Shown: positions 25,775 to 35,449, numbered from the stretch's first letter. The stretch: DNA of 64,000 bases from Chitinophagaceae bacterium (GCA_027489035.1 JAIYAN010000017.1:1-64000); one strand, 5' to 3'. Made by a program: numbers and translations. Notes: generated by a model from the letters alone, not told the origin.

Positions 25775-26332
25775 CTACTTCCCCCATCTGTATGTTTCCA
25801 ATTGAAGTCCGGCTAAATCGATTACACGATCTACAACAGTTGCAGCTACTTCTTCAATCGTTTTTGGCTTGCTATAAAATGATGGCGTTGCTGGACAAAT
25901 AATTCCACCGGCTAGGGTGATGGTTTCCATGTTTTTAATGTGTATCAAATTATATGGCGTTTCTCTTGCTACACAAATTAATTTTCTACGTTCTTTTAAA
26001 ATTACATCCGCTGCTCTTGTAATCAAATCATTTGAAATGCCCTGCGCAATTCTGCCTAAGGTCCCCATACTACAAGGAATGATTATCATCGTTTGATATT
26101 GACCTGATCCAGACGCAAATGGCGCATCGAAATCTTGTTGCGTGTACTGCTTCACGTTATAGTTAAGATAGTCGTTGTTTTCTAATTCGGTAGCCCATAC
26201 TGATTTTGCATTGGTGGTCATTAACAATGAAAGTTCACTGATTTGATCGTTCAGTTTTGATAATTTTTCCAACAGTACTTTGGCATAAATTGAACCACTT
26301 GCGCCTGTAACCGCTACGACTATTTTTTGCAT
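25775..26332 (-). CDS. ubiX: Flavin prenyltransferase UbiX
   Basis: UbiX prenylates FMN to make the cofactor of UbiD-type decarboxylases. The 185-residue flavoprotein starts 'VVAVTGASGSIYAKVLLEKL' and has 'FASGSGQYQTMIIIPCSMGTLG' (flavin and prenyl site), 'LITRAADVILKERRKLICVARETPYNLIHI' and 'GGIICPATPSFY'. A UbiD partner is not in the window. In an organism with mqnB/mqnD, the cofactor may serve the decarboxylation of the futalosine route; that is an inference. Confidence 0.94.
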   Translation of the reverse strand: MQKIVVAVTGASGSIYAKVLLEKLSKLNDQISELSLLMTTNAKSVWATELENNDYLNYNVKQYTQQDFDAPFASGSGQYQTMIIIPCSMGTLGRIAQGISNDLITRAADVILKERRKLICVARETPYNLIHIKNMETITLAGGIICPATPSFYSKPKTIEEVAATVVDRVIDLAGLQLETYRWGK

Positions 26333-26397
26333 TGCATGAATTATTTAAAAGAATATAACAACGGAAAGGTAAAAAGGTTTTTGATAAGTTCATTCAA

Positions 26398-26431
26398 TAA
26401 AAAAACGCGAAGAAAAATCTCCGCGTTTTGA
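26398..26431 (-). terminator. Rho-independent terminator after aconitase
   Basis: On the minus strand AAAACGCGGAGA and TCTTCGCGTTTT pair around a T-rich loop and are followed by more T. It lies 18 nt past the stop at 26449. Confidence 0.8.
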
Positions 26432-26448
26432 ATAGTTAAAAGCAATTT

Positions 26449-28722
26449 TTATTTTTGGTTTGCAAAATCTCTTCTGATAATATTCAACGCAGCACCTTCT
26501 TTAAACCAATCAATTTGTTGTTCGTTGTAAGAATGATTTACATTGATTTCATCTTTTGTGCCATCATTGTGATTTAATACCAACGTTAATTTTTGGTTTG
26601 GCGCAAATGTGGTTAAACCCAAAATGTCGATAGCATCATCTTCTCTGAATTTTTCGTAATCTGCTTTATCATCAAAAGTCAAGGCCAACATACCTTGCTT
26701 TTTCAAATTGGTTTCATGGATACGAGCGAATGATTTCACCAATACAGCCCTTACGCCCAAGTGACGAGGCTCCATTGCCGCATGCTCACGAGATGAACCT
26801 TCACCATAGTTCTCATCACCCACTACAATAGAACCAATACCAGCAGCTTTGTATGCACGTTGCGTAGCAGGTACGGTACCATATTCACCTGTCAATTGAT
26901 TTTTAATGTTGTCTGTTTTTTCATTGAAGAAATTCACAGCACCAATCAACATATTGTTACTGATGTTGTCCAAATGTCCCCTGAATTTTAACCATGGACC
27001 AGCCATAGAAATATGATCCGTTGTACATTTTCCTTTTGCTTTGATTAAAAGTTTTAATCCTTTTAAATCAGTTCCTTCCCAAGCTGCGAATGGTTCTAAA
27101 ATTTGTAAACGTTTGCTATCTGGAGAAACCAATACTTGAACATTACTTCCATCTTCCGCAGGAGCTTGATAGCCTGCATCCTCAACTGCAAATCCTTTGA
27201 TAGGCAATTCATCACCTGATGGTGGATCTAATTTTACTTGTTCGCCTTTATCATTGGTTAACGTATCTGTTAATGGATTGAAGTTCAAATCTCCAGCAAT
27301 AGCTAAAGCTGTTACCATTTCTGGTGAGCCCACAAATGCAAATGTATTTGGATTGCCATCAGCTCTTTTTGCAAAGTTTCTGTTGAAGCTATGAACGATC
27401 GTATTTTTTTCAGCTTTTTCAGCACCAACCCTTGCCCACATACCAATACAAGGCCCGCAAGCATTTGCAAACACGGTTGCTCCGATACTATTAAATACGT
27501 CTAAAAATCCATCTCTTTCAATGGTATAACGTACTTGTTCTGAACCTGGCGTTATGGTAAATTCTGCGTTTAGTTTAAGTCCTTTTTCTGCCACTTGTTT
27601 AGCCAAACTAACAGAGCGACTAATATCTTCATAAGAAGAGTTGGTGCAACTTCCAATTAAACCCACTTCAATTTTTGTAGGCCAATTGTTTGCAGCAGCC
27701 ATTTCTTTCATTTTAGAAATTGGTGTAGCTAAATCTGGTGTAAATGGTCCGTTTAAATGTGGTTCTAATTCGCTTAAATTGATTTCAATCACTTCGTCAA
27801 AATAAGCAGAAGGATTAGCATACACTTCAGCATCACCGGTAAGGTGTTCTTTGATTTGATCGGCCATGTCAGCAATTTCTGCTCTGCCTGTTGCTTTCAA
27901 ATAACGGCTCATGCTTTCGTCGTAACCAAATGTAGATGTAGTAGCACCAATTTCAGCGCCCATGTTACAAATGGTTCCTTTTCCTGTGCAACTCATGTTG
28001 ATCGCACCTTCTCCAAAATATTCAACTACAGCACCTGTTCCGCCTTTAACGGTAAGGATTCCAGCCACTTTTAAAATAACATCTTTTGGAGTAGCCCAAC
28101 CATTTAATTTTCCAGTTAATTTAATACCGATTAGTTTAGGCATTTTCAATTCCCAAGGTAAGCCTGCCATTACATCACAAGCATCTGCACCACCAACACC
28201 AATTGCAATCATGCCTAAACCACCCGCATTTACGGTATGGCTATCTGTACCAATCATCATTCCACCTGGGAATGCATAATTTTCTAAAACTACTTGGTGA
28301 ATAATACCAGCACCTGGTTTCCAGAATCCGATACCATATTTATTTGACACTGAAGCCAAGAAATCATATACTTCACTACTTTCAGAAACGGCTCTAGTTA
28401 AATCTGTTTTGCTGTCGATTTTTGCTTCTATTAAATGATCGCAATGAACAGTACTAGGAACGGCAACAGTAGCTCTACCTGATTGCATAAATTGTAGCAA
28501 AGCCATTTGCGCGGTTGCATCTTGCATAGCTACACGATCTGGAGCGAAATCTACATAAGATTTACCTCTTCCATAAGCTTCAGTTGCGTTTCCTTGCCAA
28601 AGATGGGCGTACAATATTTTTTCCGTTAATGTTAGTGGTTTACCAACAGCAGTACGTGCCGCATTTACTTTTTCTGAAAACTGGTCGTACAATTTTTTGA
28701 TCATTTCAATGTCGAAAGCCAT
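26449..28722 (-). CDS. acnA: Aconitate hydratase (mitochondrial-type)
   Basis: It interconverts citrate and isocitrate in the TCA cycle. The 757-residue enzyme carries the 4Fe-4S cysteines in '[13 protein letters not shown]' and '[12 protein letters not shown]'. Substrate-site motifs are '[15 protein letters not shown]' in the first domain and '[17 protein letters not shown]' in the C-terminal swivel domain. The length and motif set fit the mitochondrial-like aconitases of Bacteroidota. It is transcribed alone, far from the two isocitrate dehydrogenase genes in this window. The gene symbol is by function only; the clade differs from E. coli AcnA. Confidence 0.95.
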   Translation of the reverse strand: MAFDIEMIKKLYDQFSEKVNAARTAVGKPLTLTEKILYAHLWQGNATEAYGRGKSYVDFAPDRVAMQDATAQMALLQFMQSGRATVAVPSTVHCDHLIEAKIDSKTDLTRAVSESSEVYDFLASVSNKYGIGFWKPGAGIIHQVVLENYAFPGGMMIGTDSHTVNAGGLGMIAIGVGGADACDVMAGLPWELKMPKLIGIKLTGKLNGWATPKDVILKVAGILTVKGGTGAVVEYFGEGAINMSCTGKGTICNMGAEIGATTSTFGYDESMSRYLKATGRAEIADMADQIKEHLTGDAEVYANPSAYFDEVIEINLSELEPHLNGPFTPDLATPISKMKEMAAANNWPTKIEVGLIGSCTNSSYEDISRSVSLAKQVAEKGLKLNAEFTITPGSEQVRYTIERDGFLDVFNSIGATVFANACGPCIGMWARVGAEKAEKNTIVHSFNRNFAKRADGNPNTFAFVGSPEMVTALAIAGDLNFNPLTDTLTNDKGEQVKLDPPSGDELPIKGFAVEDAGYQAPAEDGSNVQVLVSPDSKRLQILEPFAAWEGTDLKGLKLLIKAKGKCTTDHISMAGPWLKFRGHLDNISNNMLIGAVNFFNEKTDNIKNQLTGEYGTVPATQRAYKAAGIGSIVVGDENYGEGSSREHAAMEPRHLGVRAVLVKSFARIHETNLKKQGMLALTFDDKADYEKFREDDAIDILGLTTFAPNQKLTLVLNHNDGTKDEINVNHSYNEQQIDWFKEGAALNIIRRDFANQK

Positions 28723-28955
28723 AGTTTTATTTTTTATTGATACTAAATATTAGGAAAAACATAAAGTCACAAAGGCACAAAGTCACGAAGTTTTTTAAGA
28801 AGAAGCCAATTTTTGAAAAATGCTTCAAACCTCTTAAACCTCTCAAACATCACAAACTTCACAAATCTCATTGAACCTTTTAAACCTCTTTTCTCTCGGT
28901 CGCGAAATTACAAAAAATGTATGGAGAATTTAGATTAAAATAGTGTAATTTTAAT
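28723..28955. repeat. Dispersed repeats upstream of aconitase
   Basis: 'cataaagtcacaaaggcacaaagtcac' text (28760-28790) and 'cctcttaaacctctcaaacatcac' text (28830-28890) are members of two intergenic repeat families. No gene is seen. Confidence 0.55.
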
Positions 28956-28958
28956 TTG

Positions 28959-29177
28959 ATGAATAAGATTAAACAATTTGTGGAATGGCATGTGTTTGGT
29001 GTTTGTACCGCAATCGGCGAACGAATAGGTATTGCTACCACCATAATTCGTAAATATTTTATTTATATTTCGTTTATAACAATGGGCTCGCCGTTGATTA
29101 TTTATCTATTTATTGCGTTTTGGATGAACATCAAAAAATACATCCGCAATTCAAGAAGAAACCCAGTTCGGGTTTAG
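28959..29177 (+). CDS. Small PspC-domain membrane protein
   Basis: The 72-residue protein (ATG 28959; TTG 28956 directly precedes it) has a soluble N-terminal helix 'FVEWHVFGVCTAIGERIGIATTIIRKYFIY', then one hydrophobic stretch 'ISFITMGSPLIIYLFIAFW' and a basic tail. This fits the single PspC domain of small Bacteroidota proteins usually linked to envelope stress. Other phage-shock genes are absent here. It converges with kdsA, with only 7 nt between stops. Confidence 0.75.
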   Translation: MNKIKQFVEWHVFGVCTAIGERIGIATTIIRKYFIYISFITMGSPLIIYLFIAFWMNIKKYIRNSRRNPVRV

Positions 29178-29184
29178 GTTAGCA

Positions 29185-29997
29185 TTAAATTACCGCCTTT
29201 CTTAACGTCACTAATTTCTCCAATAGCGCTTCCAATAAATCCAAGTGCAACATATTGGCGCCATCGCTTTTTGCAATAGAAGGATTGGGATGGGTCTCAA
29301 TAAATAAACCATCAGCACCAGTTGCAATAGCCGCTTTGGCAATGGTTTCAATGAGTTGGGGATTTCCTCCTGTAACACCGGTGGTTTGGTTGGGCTGTTG
29401 AAGCGAATGGGTGCAGTCCATAACTACTGGAACACCAACTTCTTTCATCCAGGTGATGTTTCTGTAATCAACAATTAAATCCTGATATCCAAAACTATTG
29501 CCTCTTTCAGTAAGCCAAACGTTCTCATTTCCGGCTTGTTTGATTTTATCTACGGCAAATTTCATTGACGGTCCATTTACAAACTGTCCTTTTTTTACGT
29601 TCACAATTTTTCCGGTGGCTGCTGCTGCCAATAATAAATCTGTTTGTCTGCATAAGAATGCAGGAATTTGAAGAACATCAACAAAATTAGCCGCAATAGC
29701 CGCTTCTCCTGCAGTATGAATATCTGTAGTTGTAGGCAAGTTGAATTGTTTACCTGCAGCTTGAATCAATTGTAGCGCTTTTTCATCCCCAATCCCAGTA
29801 AATGAACTTCCACTGGTGCGGTTTGCTTTTCTATAAGAAGCTTTAAAGATGTATGGAATCTCTAGTTTTTTACAAATGGTTGAAACTTTTTCTGTAATTG
29901 TAAAAACCATTTCCTCGTTTTCTACTACACATGGTCCTGCGATTAGAAAAAAGTTGTTTTTGTTGTATGATTGGCTTTGAAATATGGATTGATTCAT
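29185..29997 (-). CDS. kdsA: 3-deoxy-8-phosphooctulonate (Kdo-8-P) synthase
   Basis: It condenses PEP with arabinose-5-phosphate to Kdo-8-phosphate for LPS inner core. The 270 residues contain 'FLIAGPCVVENEEMV' at the start, 'FKASYRKANRTSGSSFTGIG', 'DVLQIPAFLCRQTDLL', 'KKGQF' and 'MDCTHSLQQPNQTTG'. 'IETHPNPSIAKSDGANML' is at the C-terminus. It works with waaA further along this window. The -7 box ends only 5 nt before the ATG, so the mRNA may be leaderless. Confidence 0.95.
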   Translation of the reverse strand: MNQSIFQSQSYNKNNFFLIAGPCVVENEEMVFTITEKVSTICKKLEIPYIFKASYRKANRTSGSSFTGIGDEKALQLIQAAGKQFNLPTTTDIHTAGEAAIAANFVDVLQIPAFLCRQTDLLLAAAATGKIVNVKKGQFVNGPSMKFAVDKIKQAGNENVWLTERGNSFGYQDLIVDYRNITWMKEVGVPVVMDCTHSLQQPNQTTGVTGGNPQLIETIAKAAIATGADGLFIETHPNPSIAKSDGANMLHLDLLEALLEKLVTLRKAVI

Positions 29998-30001
29998 ATC
30001 A

Positions 30002-30009
30002 CAAATGTA
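30002..30009 (-). promoter_or_regulatory. -7 box of kdsA
   Basis: The minus strand reads TACATTTG. Its last base is 5 nt before the A of ATG at 29997, the same spacing as at gatC and folA. Confidence 0.5.
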
Positions 30010-30069
30010 GAGAAATAAAATTTTGTTGTAGCACCATATCTTTTACATTTACACCCTAAAATAAAAACC

Positions 30070-31014
30070 ATGGTTAAAGAAAAAATATTGGTAATTGGCG
30101 CAAGCGGTCAAATTGGCGTAGAACTTACATTGGCATTGCGGAAAATATATGGTAACAATAATGTCATTGCTTCTGATTTGAGAGAAGAAAATCCTTTATT
30201 GAAAGGCACCGGCCCTTATGTGAGTATGGATGTAATGAACAAAGAAATGTTGCATGTTCAAGTGATTCGTCAAGGCATTACCCAAATTTATTTACTGGCG
30301 GCAATTCTATCAGCCACTGGAGAAAAAAATCCGAATTTGGCTTGGCATTTAAACATGCAAGGGCTATTGAATGTGTTAGATATTGCCAGAGAAGAAAAAT
30401 TGTCAAAAGTATATTGGCCCAGTAGTATCGCGGTTTTTGGACCAACTTCACCTAAAATCAATTGTCCGCAACAAACCATTATCGAACCTACCACTGTGTA
30501 TGGAATCAGCAAATATGCAGGTGAGTTTTGGTGTAATTATTATTTTAACCGTTATGGTGTAGATGTTAGAAGTATACGTTATCCTGGTTTGATTAGTTAT
30601 AAAAGTGCCCCTGGTGGAGGAACCACAGATTATGCCATTGAAATTTTTCATGAAGCATTAGAAGAAAAAAAGTATCAATGCTTTTTGAAAGAAGATACTT
30701 ATCTGCCGATGATGTATATGGAAGATGCAATTAAAGCAACTTTACAATTAATGGAGGCGCCTGCTTCGAACATAACTGTACGAACTTCTTATAATGTATC
30801 CGGTATGAGTTTTTCGCCGAGAGAAATAGCGGAGGAAATTAAAAAACATATCCCAGATTTTACCATTGATTATAAACCAGATTATCGTCAGGCCATTGCA
30901 GATAGTTGGCCTCAAAGTATTGATGATTCTGTCGCTAGAAAAGATTGGGGTTGGCAAGAAGATTATAATTTAGAAAAAATGACAAAAGAAATGTTTGACA
31001 ATATTTCTAAGTAA
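30070..31014 (+). CDS. NAD-dependent epimerase/dehydratase, L-threonine 3-dehydrogenase-like
   Basis: This extended short-chain dehydrogenase has 314 residues. The Rossmann motif is 'ILVIGASGQIGVELT', the catalytic pair 'TTVYGISKYAGE' (Tyr-x3-Lys), and the serine site 'YWPSSIAVFGP'. 'YPGLISYKSAPGGGTTDYA' is a hallmark of the SDR-type L-threonine 3-dehydrogenases that oxidise threonine to 2-amino-3-ketobutyrate. 'PMMYMEDAIKATLQLM' follows. The paired 2-amino-3-ketobutyrate CoA ligase is not in the window. Confidence 0.85.
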   Translation: MVKEKILVIGASGQIGVELTLALRKIYGNNNVIASDLREENPLLKGTGPYVSMDVMNKEMLHVQVIRQGITQIYLLAAILSATGEKNPNLAWHLNMQGLLNVLDIAREEKLSKVYWPSSIAVFGPTSPKINCPQQTIIEPTTVYGISKYAGEFWCNYYFNRYGVDVRSIRYPGLISYKSAPGGGTTDYAIEIFHEALEEKKYQCFLKEDTYLPMMYMEDAIKATLQLMEAPASNITVRTSYNVSGMSFSPREIAEEIKKHIPDFTIDYKPDYRQAIADSWPQSIDDSVARKDWGWQEDYNLEKMTKEMFDNISK

Positions 31015-31057
31015 GTCATCAGGGGAATTTAATTATATAAAATTCAAATGTCTTTTT

Positions 31058-31348
31058 CTAGCTTTTTTTAACCAATATATCCAAACAGTAATTAATGTAG
31101 GATAATTAAAACAATGCCATATTGTAGTAGAAGACTTCTGCCCATTAGAAATGATGTGAATGCATTACAGCTCTTGTTATTCCACGTCCTGGATATTCGT
31201 AATTCAATAAAGCTTTTGATGTACAAAGTTCGAAGCCGGTATTATCGAATAAATTGGAAGGCAATAAGAAAAGTACAATTGGAAACAAAAACATTGCGAT
31301 AATCCAAAGCGCTTTAAACCATTTATCTAAGTCAAATAATTTTTTGTA
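31058..31348 (-). pseudogene. Decayed DUF2752-like membrane protein
   Basis: One minus-strand frame reads 'LFDLDKWFKALWIIAMFLFP' and continues 'LFLLPSNLFDNTGFELCTSK', 'ALLNYEYPGRGITRAVMHSH', 'HF-stop', then 'WAEVFYYNMALF-stop'. This parallels small DUF2752 proteins, whose core is a C-x-GCG-x-TRA...H..HF segment followed by a YYN segment. Here the core cysteines are replaced (Tyr, Arg) and two in-frame stops interrupt it (31145-31147 and near 31109). Its beginning overlaps the end of the upstream small gene in another frame, as intact operon neighbours often do. Confidence 0.55.
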
Positions 31349-31686
31349 TAAATTACCAAAGTAACTATAAGTGGTATAACAACAAATAAAACTAAAAGAG
31401 CAATTAATATTCTAGAAAGTGAATTGCCTTCTATTATTTTTTTATGCATTTTTGCTTTCAATACTTTTTTTGCAACTTTCAATTGGATAATTTCTTTCAA
31501 AGTCAATTTCCCCCCCCCCCCTAATTTTTGGAATTCGTTTGGTGTCATGTTTAACAAATCAACTAATTTAGAAGCTTTGATTTGTTCAAATGTAGAAGGG
31601 TTTATGTTGTTCATTGGTTTGAATGCATTTGCAGTAATGAACAATGAAAAGAAAATAAAAGTAAGAATGGAGATTTTCAATTTCAT
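31327..31686 (-). CDS. Small exported membrane-anchored protein with poly-G tract
   Basis: The frame extends to 31791, but ATG 31686 gives a clear signal peptide ('MKLKISILTFIFFSLFITANA'). The 119-residue protein then has 'VDLLNMTPNEFQKL', a run of four glycines, 'KLTLKEIIQLKVAKKVLKAK', and a C-terminal membrane helix 'ILIALLVLFVVIPLIVTLVI'. It resembles small Bacteroidota proteins that carry a 'TGKKLSLKEKIALKLAQKK' type segment before membrane helices. The four glycines are encoded by a 12-nt homopolymer (31510-31521). The function is unknown. Confidence 0.65.
   Translation of the reverse strand: MKLKISILTFIFFSLFITANAFKPMNNINPSTFEQIKASKLVDLLNMTPNEFQKLGGGGKLTLKEIIQLKVAKKVLKAKMHKKIIEGNSLSRILIALLVLFVVIPLIVTLVIYTKNYLT
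31510..31521 (-). repeat. 12-nt G homopolymer inside a coding region
   Basis: Twelve C on the plus strand (G on the coding strand) encode four glycines. Tracts this long are prone to slipped-strand changes. Confidence 0.85.
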
Positions 31687-32004
31687 GAAAGTTTGTTTTT
31701 TATTGTTAGAACTTGTGAAAACTATGAAGAAATGTGAAACATGAATCGTTGTTGAGGATTTAATAGACCCCCCTTTACGTTTATGTTTCAAGTAATAAGA
31801 AAATGTAAAATACCCAATATAGTTTAGATATTAGGACAATTTAATTATTTAGATGAACTGTTACTTTTTTTCGGTAAATTCAACAACATATCCAATGGTT
31901 GTAACAACCTCTATACCTCAAATATCAAGCAAATATATATTACAAAATGAGAATCTTAGTTAAATATCCATTATTTTTCCGGAATCATTTTCATTCAATA
32001 ATAT
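31687..32004. other. Gene-free divergent spacer
   Basis: This 318-bp AT-rich gap separates the small exported protein and the outer-membrane protein. I see a CCCCCC run at about 31768 and no convincing promoter box, hairpin or gene. Confidence 0.4.
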
Positions 32005-32634
32005 ATGTACTTATTGGCTAATCGGTTACAAGTTGTTTTATTTTTCTTTGCAATCCTATTTTTTTTGGATGCAACTGTTTTAGCTCAATCTTTCTCAAAA
32101 AAATTATCAAAAAAAAATGATCAAACCCTATCAATTGGTCATGGCATTGGCAATATTTGGAAATCATTTTTAGAAAAAGGAGTTAGCATTGAGAACTATA
32201 AAATAAAATCTAAGGGTCCGATTAATTTGCAATATGACCAAGAAGTTTATAAAAATTTTAGTTTCGGCACTATTGTTTCTTATTCGCAAATAAAAGGTTC
32301 ATATAATAACAGTGGATTTGTGTTTTCAGATCAACTTACCATTTTTACAGCACTTGCACGTGTAAATTATCATTTTATATCGCATAAAAAACTTGATCCA
32401 TATTTTGGTGGTGGGATAGGGTATGTGTACTCGAAATACCAAAATAATTTAAATACCACAAGCACAAATGTCCCTGGGGAATTGGGGTATTCTGCCCAAG
32501 TGGGAATAAATTATTTTATGCTTAAAAACTTCGGAATATTTGGCGAAGCTGGTTATGTGGGAGGTTCTTTTTTTCAAATCGGGATCATAGCAAACCTTAC
32601 CTCAAATAAATATCAAAACTGCTATTGTTTTTAA
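32005..32634 (+). CDS. Probable outer-membrane beta-barrel protein
   Basis: The 209-residue protein has a signal-peptide-like N-terminus (about 8-28, 'VVLFFFAILFFLDATVLAQ') and then alternating polar/aromatic strands: 'SFGTIVSYSQIKG', 'TALARVNYHFISHKKLDPYFGGGIGYVYSKY', 'GYSAQVGINYFMLKNFGIFGEAGYVGGS'. This is the pattern of small OmpW/OmpA-like barrels of Bacteroidota. It ends 'NCYCF' rather than with a clean terminal aromatic strand. No named family is certain and the role is unknown. It converges with tdk. Confidence 0.65.
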   Translation: MYLLANRLQVVLFFFAILFFLDATVLAQSFSKKLSKKNDQTLSIGHGIGNIWKSFLEKGVSIENYKIKSKGPINLQYDQEVYKNFSFGTIVSYSQIKGSYNNSGFVFSDQLTIFTALARVNYHFISHKKLDPYFGGGIGYVYSKYQNNLNTTSTNVPGELGYSAQVGINYFMLKNFGIFGEAGYVGGSFFQIGIIANLTSNKYQNCYCF

Positions 32635-32647
32635 AAGTCTAACATAT

Positions 32648-33208
32648 TTAATCACAACAGATTCGGCATCTTGGCTCATAAGCATCTTTTTCGCCCAATA
32701 AAATTTGATTTTCATTTTTTACAATGCGATAACTTACATTGGCTATATGTCCGCATTTCACACAAATCGCATGTAGTTTAGTTATATAATCTGCAATCGC
32801 AAATAAATTTGGCATCTGTCCAAATGGCTTCCCCAAATAGTCCATATCCAAACCCGCCACAATTACCCTAATGCCACGCAATGCAAGTTTTTCGCATACT
32901 TCAACGATGTGTTCATCAAAAAATTGAGCTTCATCGATACCCACAACATCTACATCTTTGGCCAAGTCTAAAATTTCAAGCGAACTTTTTACCGGAATTG
33001 AGTCTATAGAATTGGTGTCATGACTTACTATTTTTTTCTCATTATAGCGGGTGTCGATTTCTGGCTTAAAAATAGCTAACTTCAAATTGGCAATACGAAC
33101 ACGTTTTAATCTGCGGATTAATTCTTCGGTTTTTCCACTAAACATACTTCCACCGATGACTTCAACCCATCCTCTTTTTTCTCCTTTTAAATTTGGTTCG
33201 ATAAACAT
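32648..33208 (-). CDS. tdk: Thymidine kinase
   Basis: It phosphorylates thymidine for salvage. The 186-residue type II enzyme has Walker A '[16 protein letters not shown]' (about 20-35), '[12 protein letters not shown]' with the catalytic Glu, '[16 protein letters not shown]', and zinc cysteines in 'CVKCGHIA' and 'CRICCD'. The last zinc knuckle is at the very C-terminus. Together with the deoxynucleoside kinase at 15879 and thyA at 49912 it covers dNTP supply. Confidence 0.95.
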   Translation of the reverse strand: MFIEPNLKGEKRGWVEVIGGSMFSGKTEELIRRLKRVRIANLKLAIFKPEIDTRYNEKKIVSHDTNSIDSIPVKSSLEILDLAKDVDVVGIDEAQFFDEHIVEVCEKLALRGIRVIVAGLDMDYLGKPFGQMPNLFAIADYITKLHAICVKCGHIANVSYRIVKNENQILLGEKDAYEPRCRICCD

Positions 33209-33328
33209 TAAGTAATTTATTTAAATTGTTGTTTGTAACTTTAATTATCCTTTGTGCAAAGATTAGGTTTTCATCGCTTCGCACAAAAGATATTTAAAAG
33301 AAATTCTTAACTAATCAAATTATCTTAT

Positions 33329-34180
33329 ATGGATCGAGTGGAAACACTCTGTGAGAAACTACAGAATCAAATAAAACAACGTGCAACTGTTGAAGAAATG
33401 TTGCTTACCGTTCAAATGATTCAATCTGAATTGATGCATATTCAATCAACTAATCAACAAATCATGCAAGTGCCTGGTGTAGCCATACATTTGCCAAATT
33501 TGCATGAAGAAATGAATTTGACATCCGAAGAAAAAGAAGTGTTGTCTTTAGATATTGATGAGGAAGAAATTGCTGCAGAATTGGAGCAAATTAAAAAAAA
33601 TGCAGAAACAAAAAATAGCATCAGTGCCAACAATCGACCAAGATTTAGATTTGACCCCGTAGAAGATACCCCAACGTTAATGCATCAAACACCAGTTGCA
33701 TTAACACCAGATCCTTTAATAGTTCCAGAAACTGTTTCAGAACAAGAACCAATTAAAGAAATAGAACCAATTCAAGAACCAGAAATTGCAGAGGAATCAT
33801 CACCAGAAACGCCACCTGTTGTAGAATCGTTGCCATTAAAAGAAGTACATGAAGTTATCTTAATTGATGAGTCGGATTCGCTGAACGAGATTTTAAAAGA
33901 AGCTAAAGAAGAACTGAGTGACACACTACAAAATTCACCAATAAAGGATTTAAAGAAAGCAATTGGAATCAACGACCGCTTTTTATTTATCAACGAATTA
34001 TTTCAGGGTGATGAAACCCGTTTTGAAAGAAGCATTAAAACAATTAATGGGTTTTCGATTTACGCCGAAGCCGAATTTTGGATAAGAAGAGAATTGAAAA
34101 CCAAATTGGGCTGGGATCTTCAATCTGAATCAGTTAAGCAATTTGATGCGTTGGTTAAAAGGCGTTTCCCTTCTACATAA
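33329..34180 (+). CDS. Conserved Bacteroidota protein of unknown function, acidic Pro/Glu-rich linker
   Basis: I do not recognise a named family. The 283-residue protein has a helical N-terminus (about 1-45), an acidic low-complexity middle rich in Pro, Glu and Val (about 110-195, 'EPIQEPEIAEESSPETPP'), and a compact C-terminal domain starting 'LKKAIGINDRFLFINELFQG', which looks conserved. There is no signal peptide. It is probably cytoplasmic, perhaps a scaffolding partner. Its 3' end overlaps the waaA 3' end by 61 bp on the opposite strand. Confidence 0.75.
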   Translation: MDRVETLCEKLQNQIKQRATVEEMLLTVQMIQSELMHIQSTNQQIMQVPGVAIHLPNLHEEMNLTSEEKEVLSLDIDEEEIAAELEQIKKNAETKNSISANNRPRFRFDPVEDTPTLMHQTPVALTPDPLIVPETVSEQEPIKEIEPIQEPEIAEESSPETPPVVESLPLKEVHEVILIDESDSLNEILKEAKEELSDTLQNSPIKDLKKAIGINDRFLFINELFQGDETRFERSIKTINGFSIYAEAEFWIRRELKTKLGWDLQSESVKQFDALVKRRFPST

Positions 34181-35418
34181 TCAACGATTAATTTTGTTGC
34201 TCCACTTTTTTCAATTACAAATTGTTTAGATAAATCTTCCGCATTTTTTAGTGAGATAGCATCTGAAAATAAACTGTCCAACTTTAATGTTAATTCTTGT
34301 TCGTTAGAAATCGAAAATGCACTATTGCGTTGAGTTAAATCAACAGCTTCTCCGAATTTTTGATAATGCGGTCCAAAAATTATCGCCTTTCCATATACCG
34401 CAGCTTCCAAAATATTATGTATTCCTGATTTGTTGAAACCCCCACCTATATAGCATATTGTCGCATATTGATACAATTTAGAAAGCATACCCACATTGTC
34501 GATTATCAACACCTGAATGTTGTTGGAATTGTCTTTTAAACCAATCCAATCCGAATAAAAAATTGAACTTGGGAATAATAGTTTTATATTTTTTAAATGA
34601 GCAGTATCTATTTCATGTGGTGCAACGATAAGTTTTTTTGTTTGGTGTTGCATCATATATTTCGCCAACAACTTTTCATCTTGAAGCCAAGTACTACCGG
34701 CAATCAATACTTGCTGATTTTCTATGAAGTTTTCTATCTCTTGAATAGCTGATTTTTTCGAAGCTATTTCTAAAACACGATCGAAACGAGTATCACCAGA
34801 AATAGTTACATTTTGATTAATTCCAATGCCGGTTAATAATTGCAGAGAAGTATCATCTTGAACAAAAATTTGATCAAAACAAGAAAGTATTTTTTTCCAA
34901 AATTTATTATTCGATTTAAAAAATGGTTGTGATTGTCTAAAAATGGCAGAAACCAATAAAACAGGAATCGATTGTTTTTTTAGTTCGTTTAAATAATGAA
35001 ACCAATATTCGTATTTAACCCAAACCACCAAAGCGGGATTAACTTCTTGAATGAATTTAGTCGCATTTTTTTGGGTATCAATAGGTAGGTAAAAAACATA
35101 ATCCGCTTCACTATAATTTTTTCTGATTTCATAACCGCTGGGAGAGAAGAAGGTTAAAACAATAGGATAATCGGGATAATTTTGTTTTAGTTTTTCTAAA
35201 ATAGGCCGCCCTTGTTCAAATTCGCCAAGACTAGCACAATGCACCCAAATTTTTTTCTGATTGTTGTTTAAAGCTGGGAAATTCCTTCTGCCATCAACCC
35301 ATTTTTTTGCTTTTACACTAAAAAATGAAGCTGCCTTCAAACTGATCAAATAGATATTTATGAATATATCGTATAAAATTGGCGTCAAAATGAACATTTT
35401 CATCAAAAATACAGCCAT
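34120..35418 (-). CDS. waaA: 3-deoxy-D-manno-octulosonic acid (Kdo) transferase
   Basis: WaaA (KdtA) adds Kdo to lipid A at the inner face of the inner membrane. The 432 residues have an N-terminal membrane anchor ('ILYDIFINIYLISLKAASFF'), the GT30 N-domain motif 'KIWVHCASLGEFEQGRPILE' with the catalytic-region Glu, and 'FFSPSGYEIRKNY'. The C-domain has 'AGSTWLQDEKLL', 'IVAPHEID' and 'CYIGGGFNKSGIHNILEAA'. Alternative starts lie at 35403 and 35397. It acts in one pathway with kdsA at 29185. Confidence 0.93.
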   Translation of the reverse strand: MAVFLMKMFILTPILYDIFINIYLISLKAASFFSVKAKKWVDGRRNFPALNNNQKKIWVHCASLGEFEQGRPILEKLKQNYPDYPIVLTFFSPSGYEIRKNYSEADYVFYLPIDTQKNATKFIQEVNPALVVWVKYEYWFHYLNELKKQSIPVLLVSAIFRQSQPFFKSNNKFWKKILSCFDQIFVQDDTSLQLLTGIGINQNVTISGDTRFDRVLEIASKKSAIQEIENFIENQQVLIAGSTWLQDEKLLAKYMMQHQTKKLIVAPHEIDTAHLKNIKLLFPSSIFYSDWIGLKDNSNNIQVLIIDNVGMLSKLYQYATICYIGGGFNKSGIHNILEAAVYGKAIIFGPHYQKFGEAVDLTQRNSAFSISNEQELTLKLDSLFSDAISLKNAEDLSKQFVIEKSGATKLIVDYVEGKRLLTNASNCLTDSD

Positions 35419-35449
35419 AATCTTGTATTATCAATTCGTTATGTAATGA

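Noticed and set aside
31114..31302. Plus-strand ORF of 62 codons
   Set aside because: It is antisense to the DUF2752-like remnant, which explains the sequence better.
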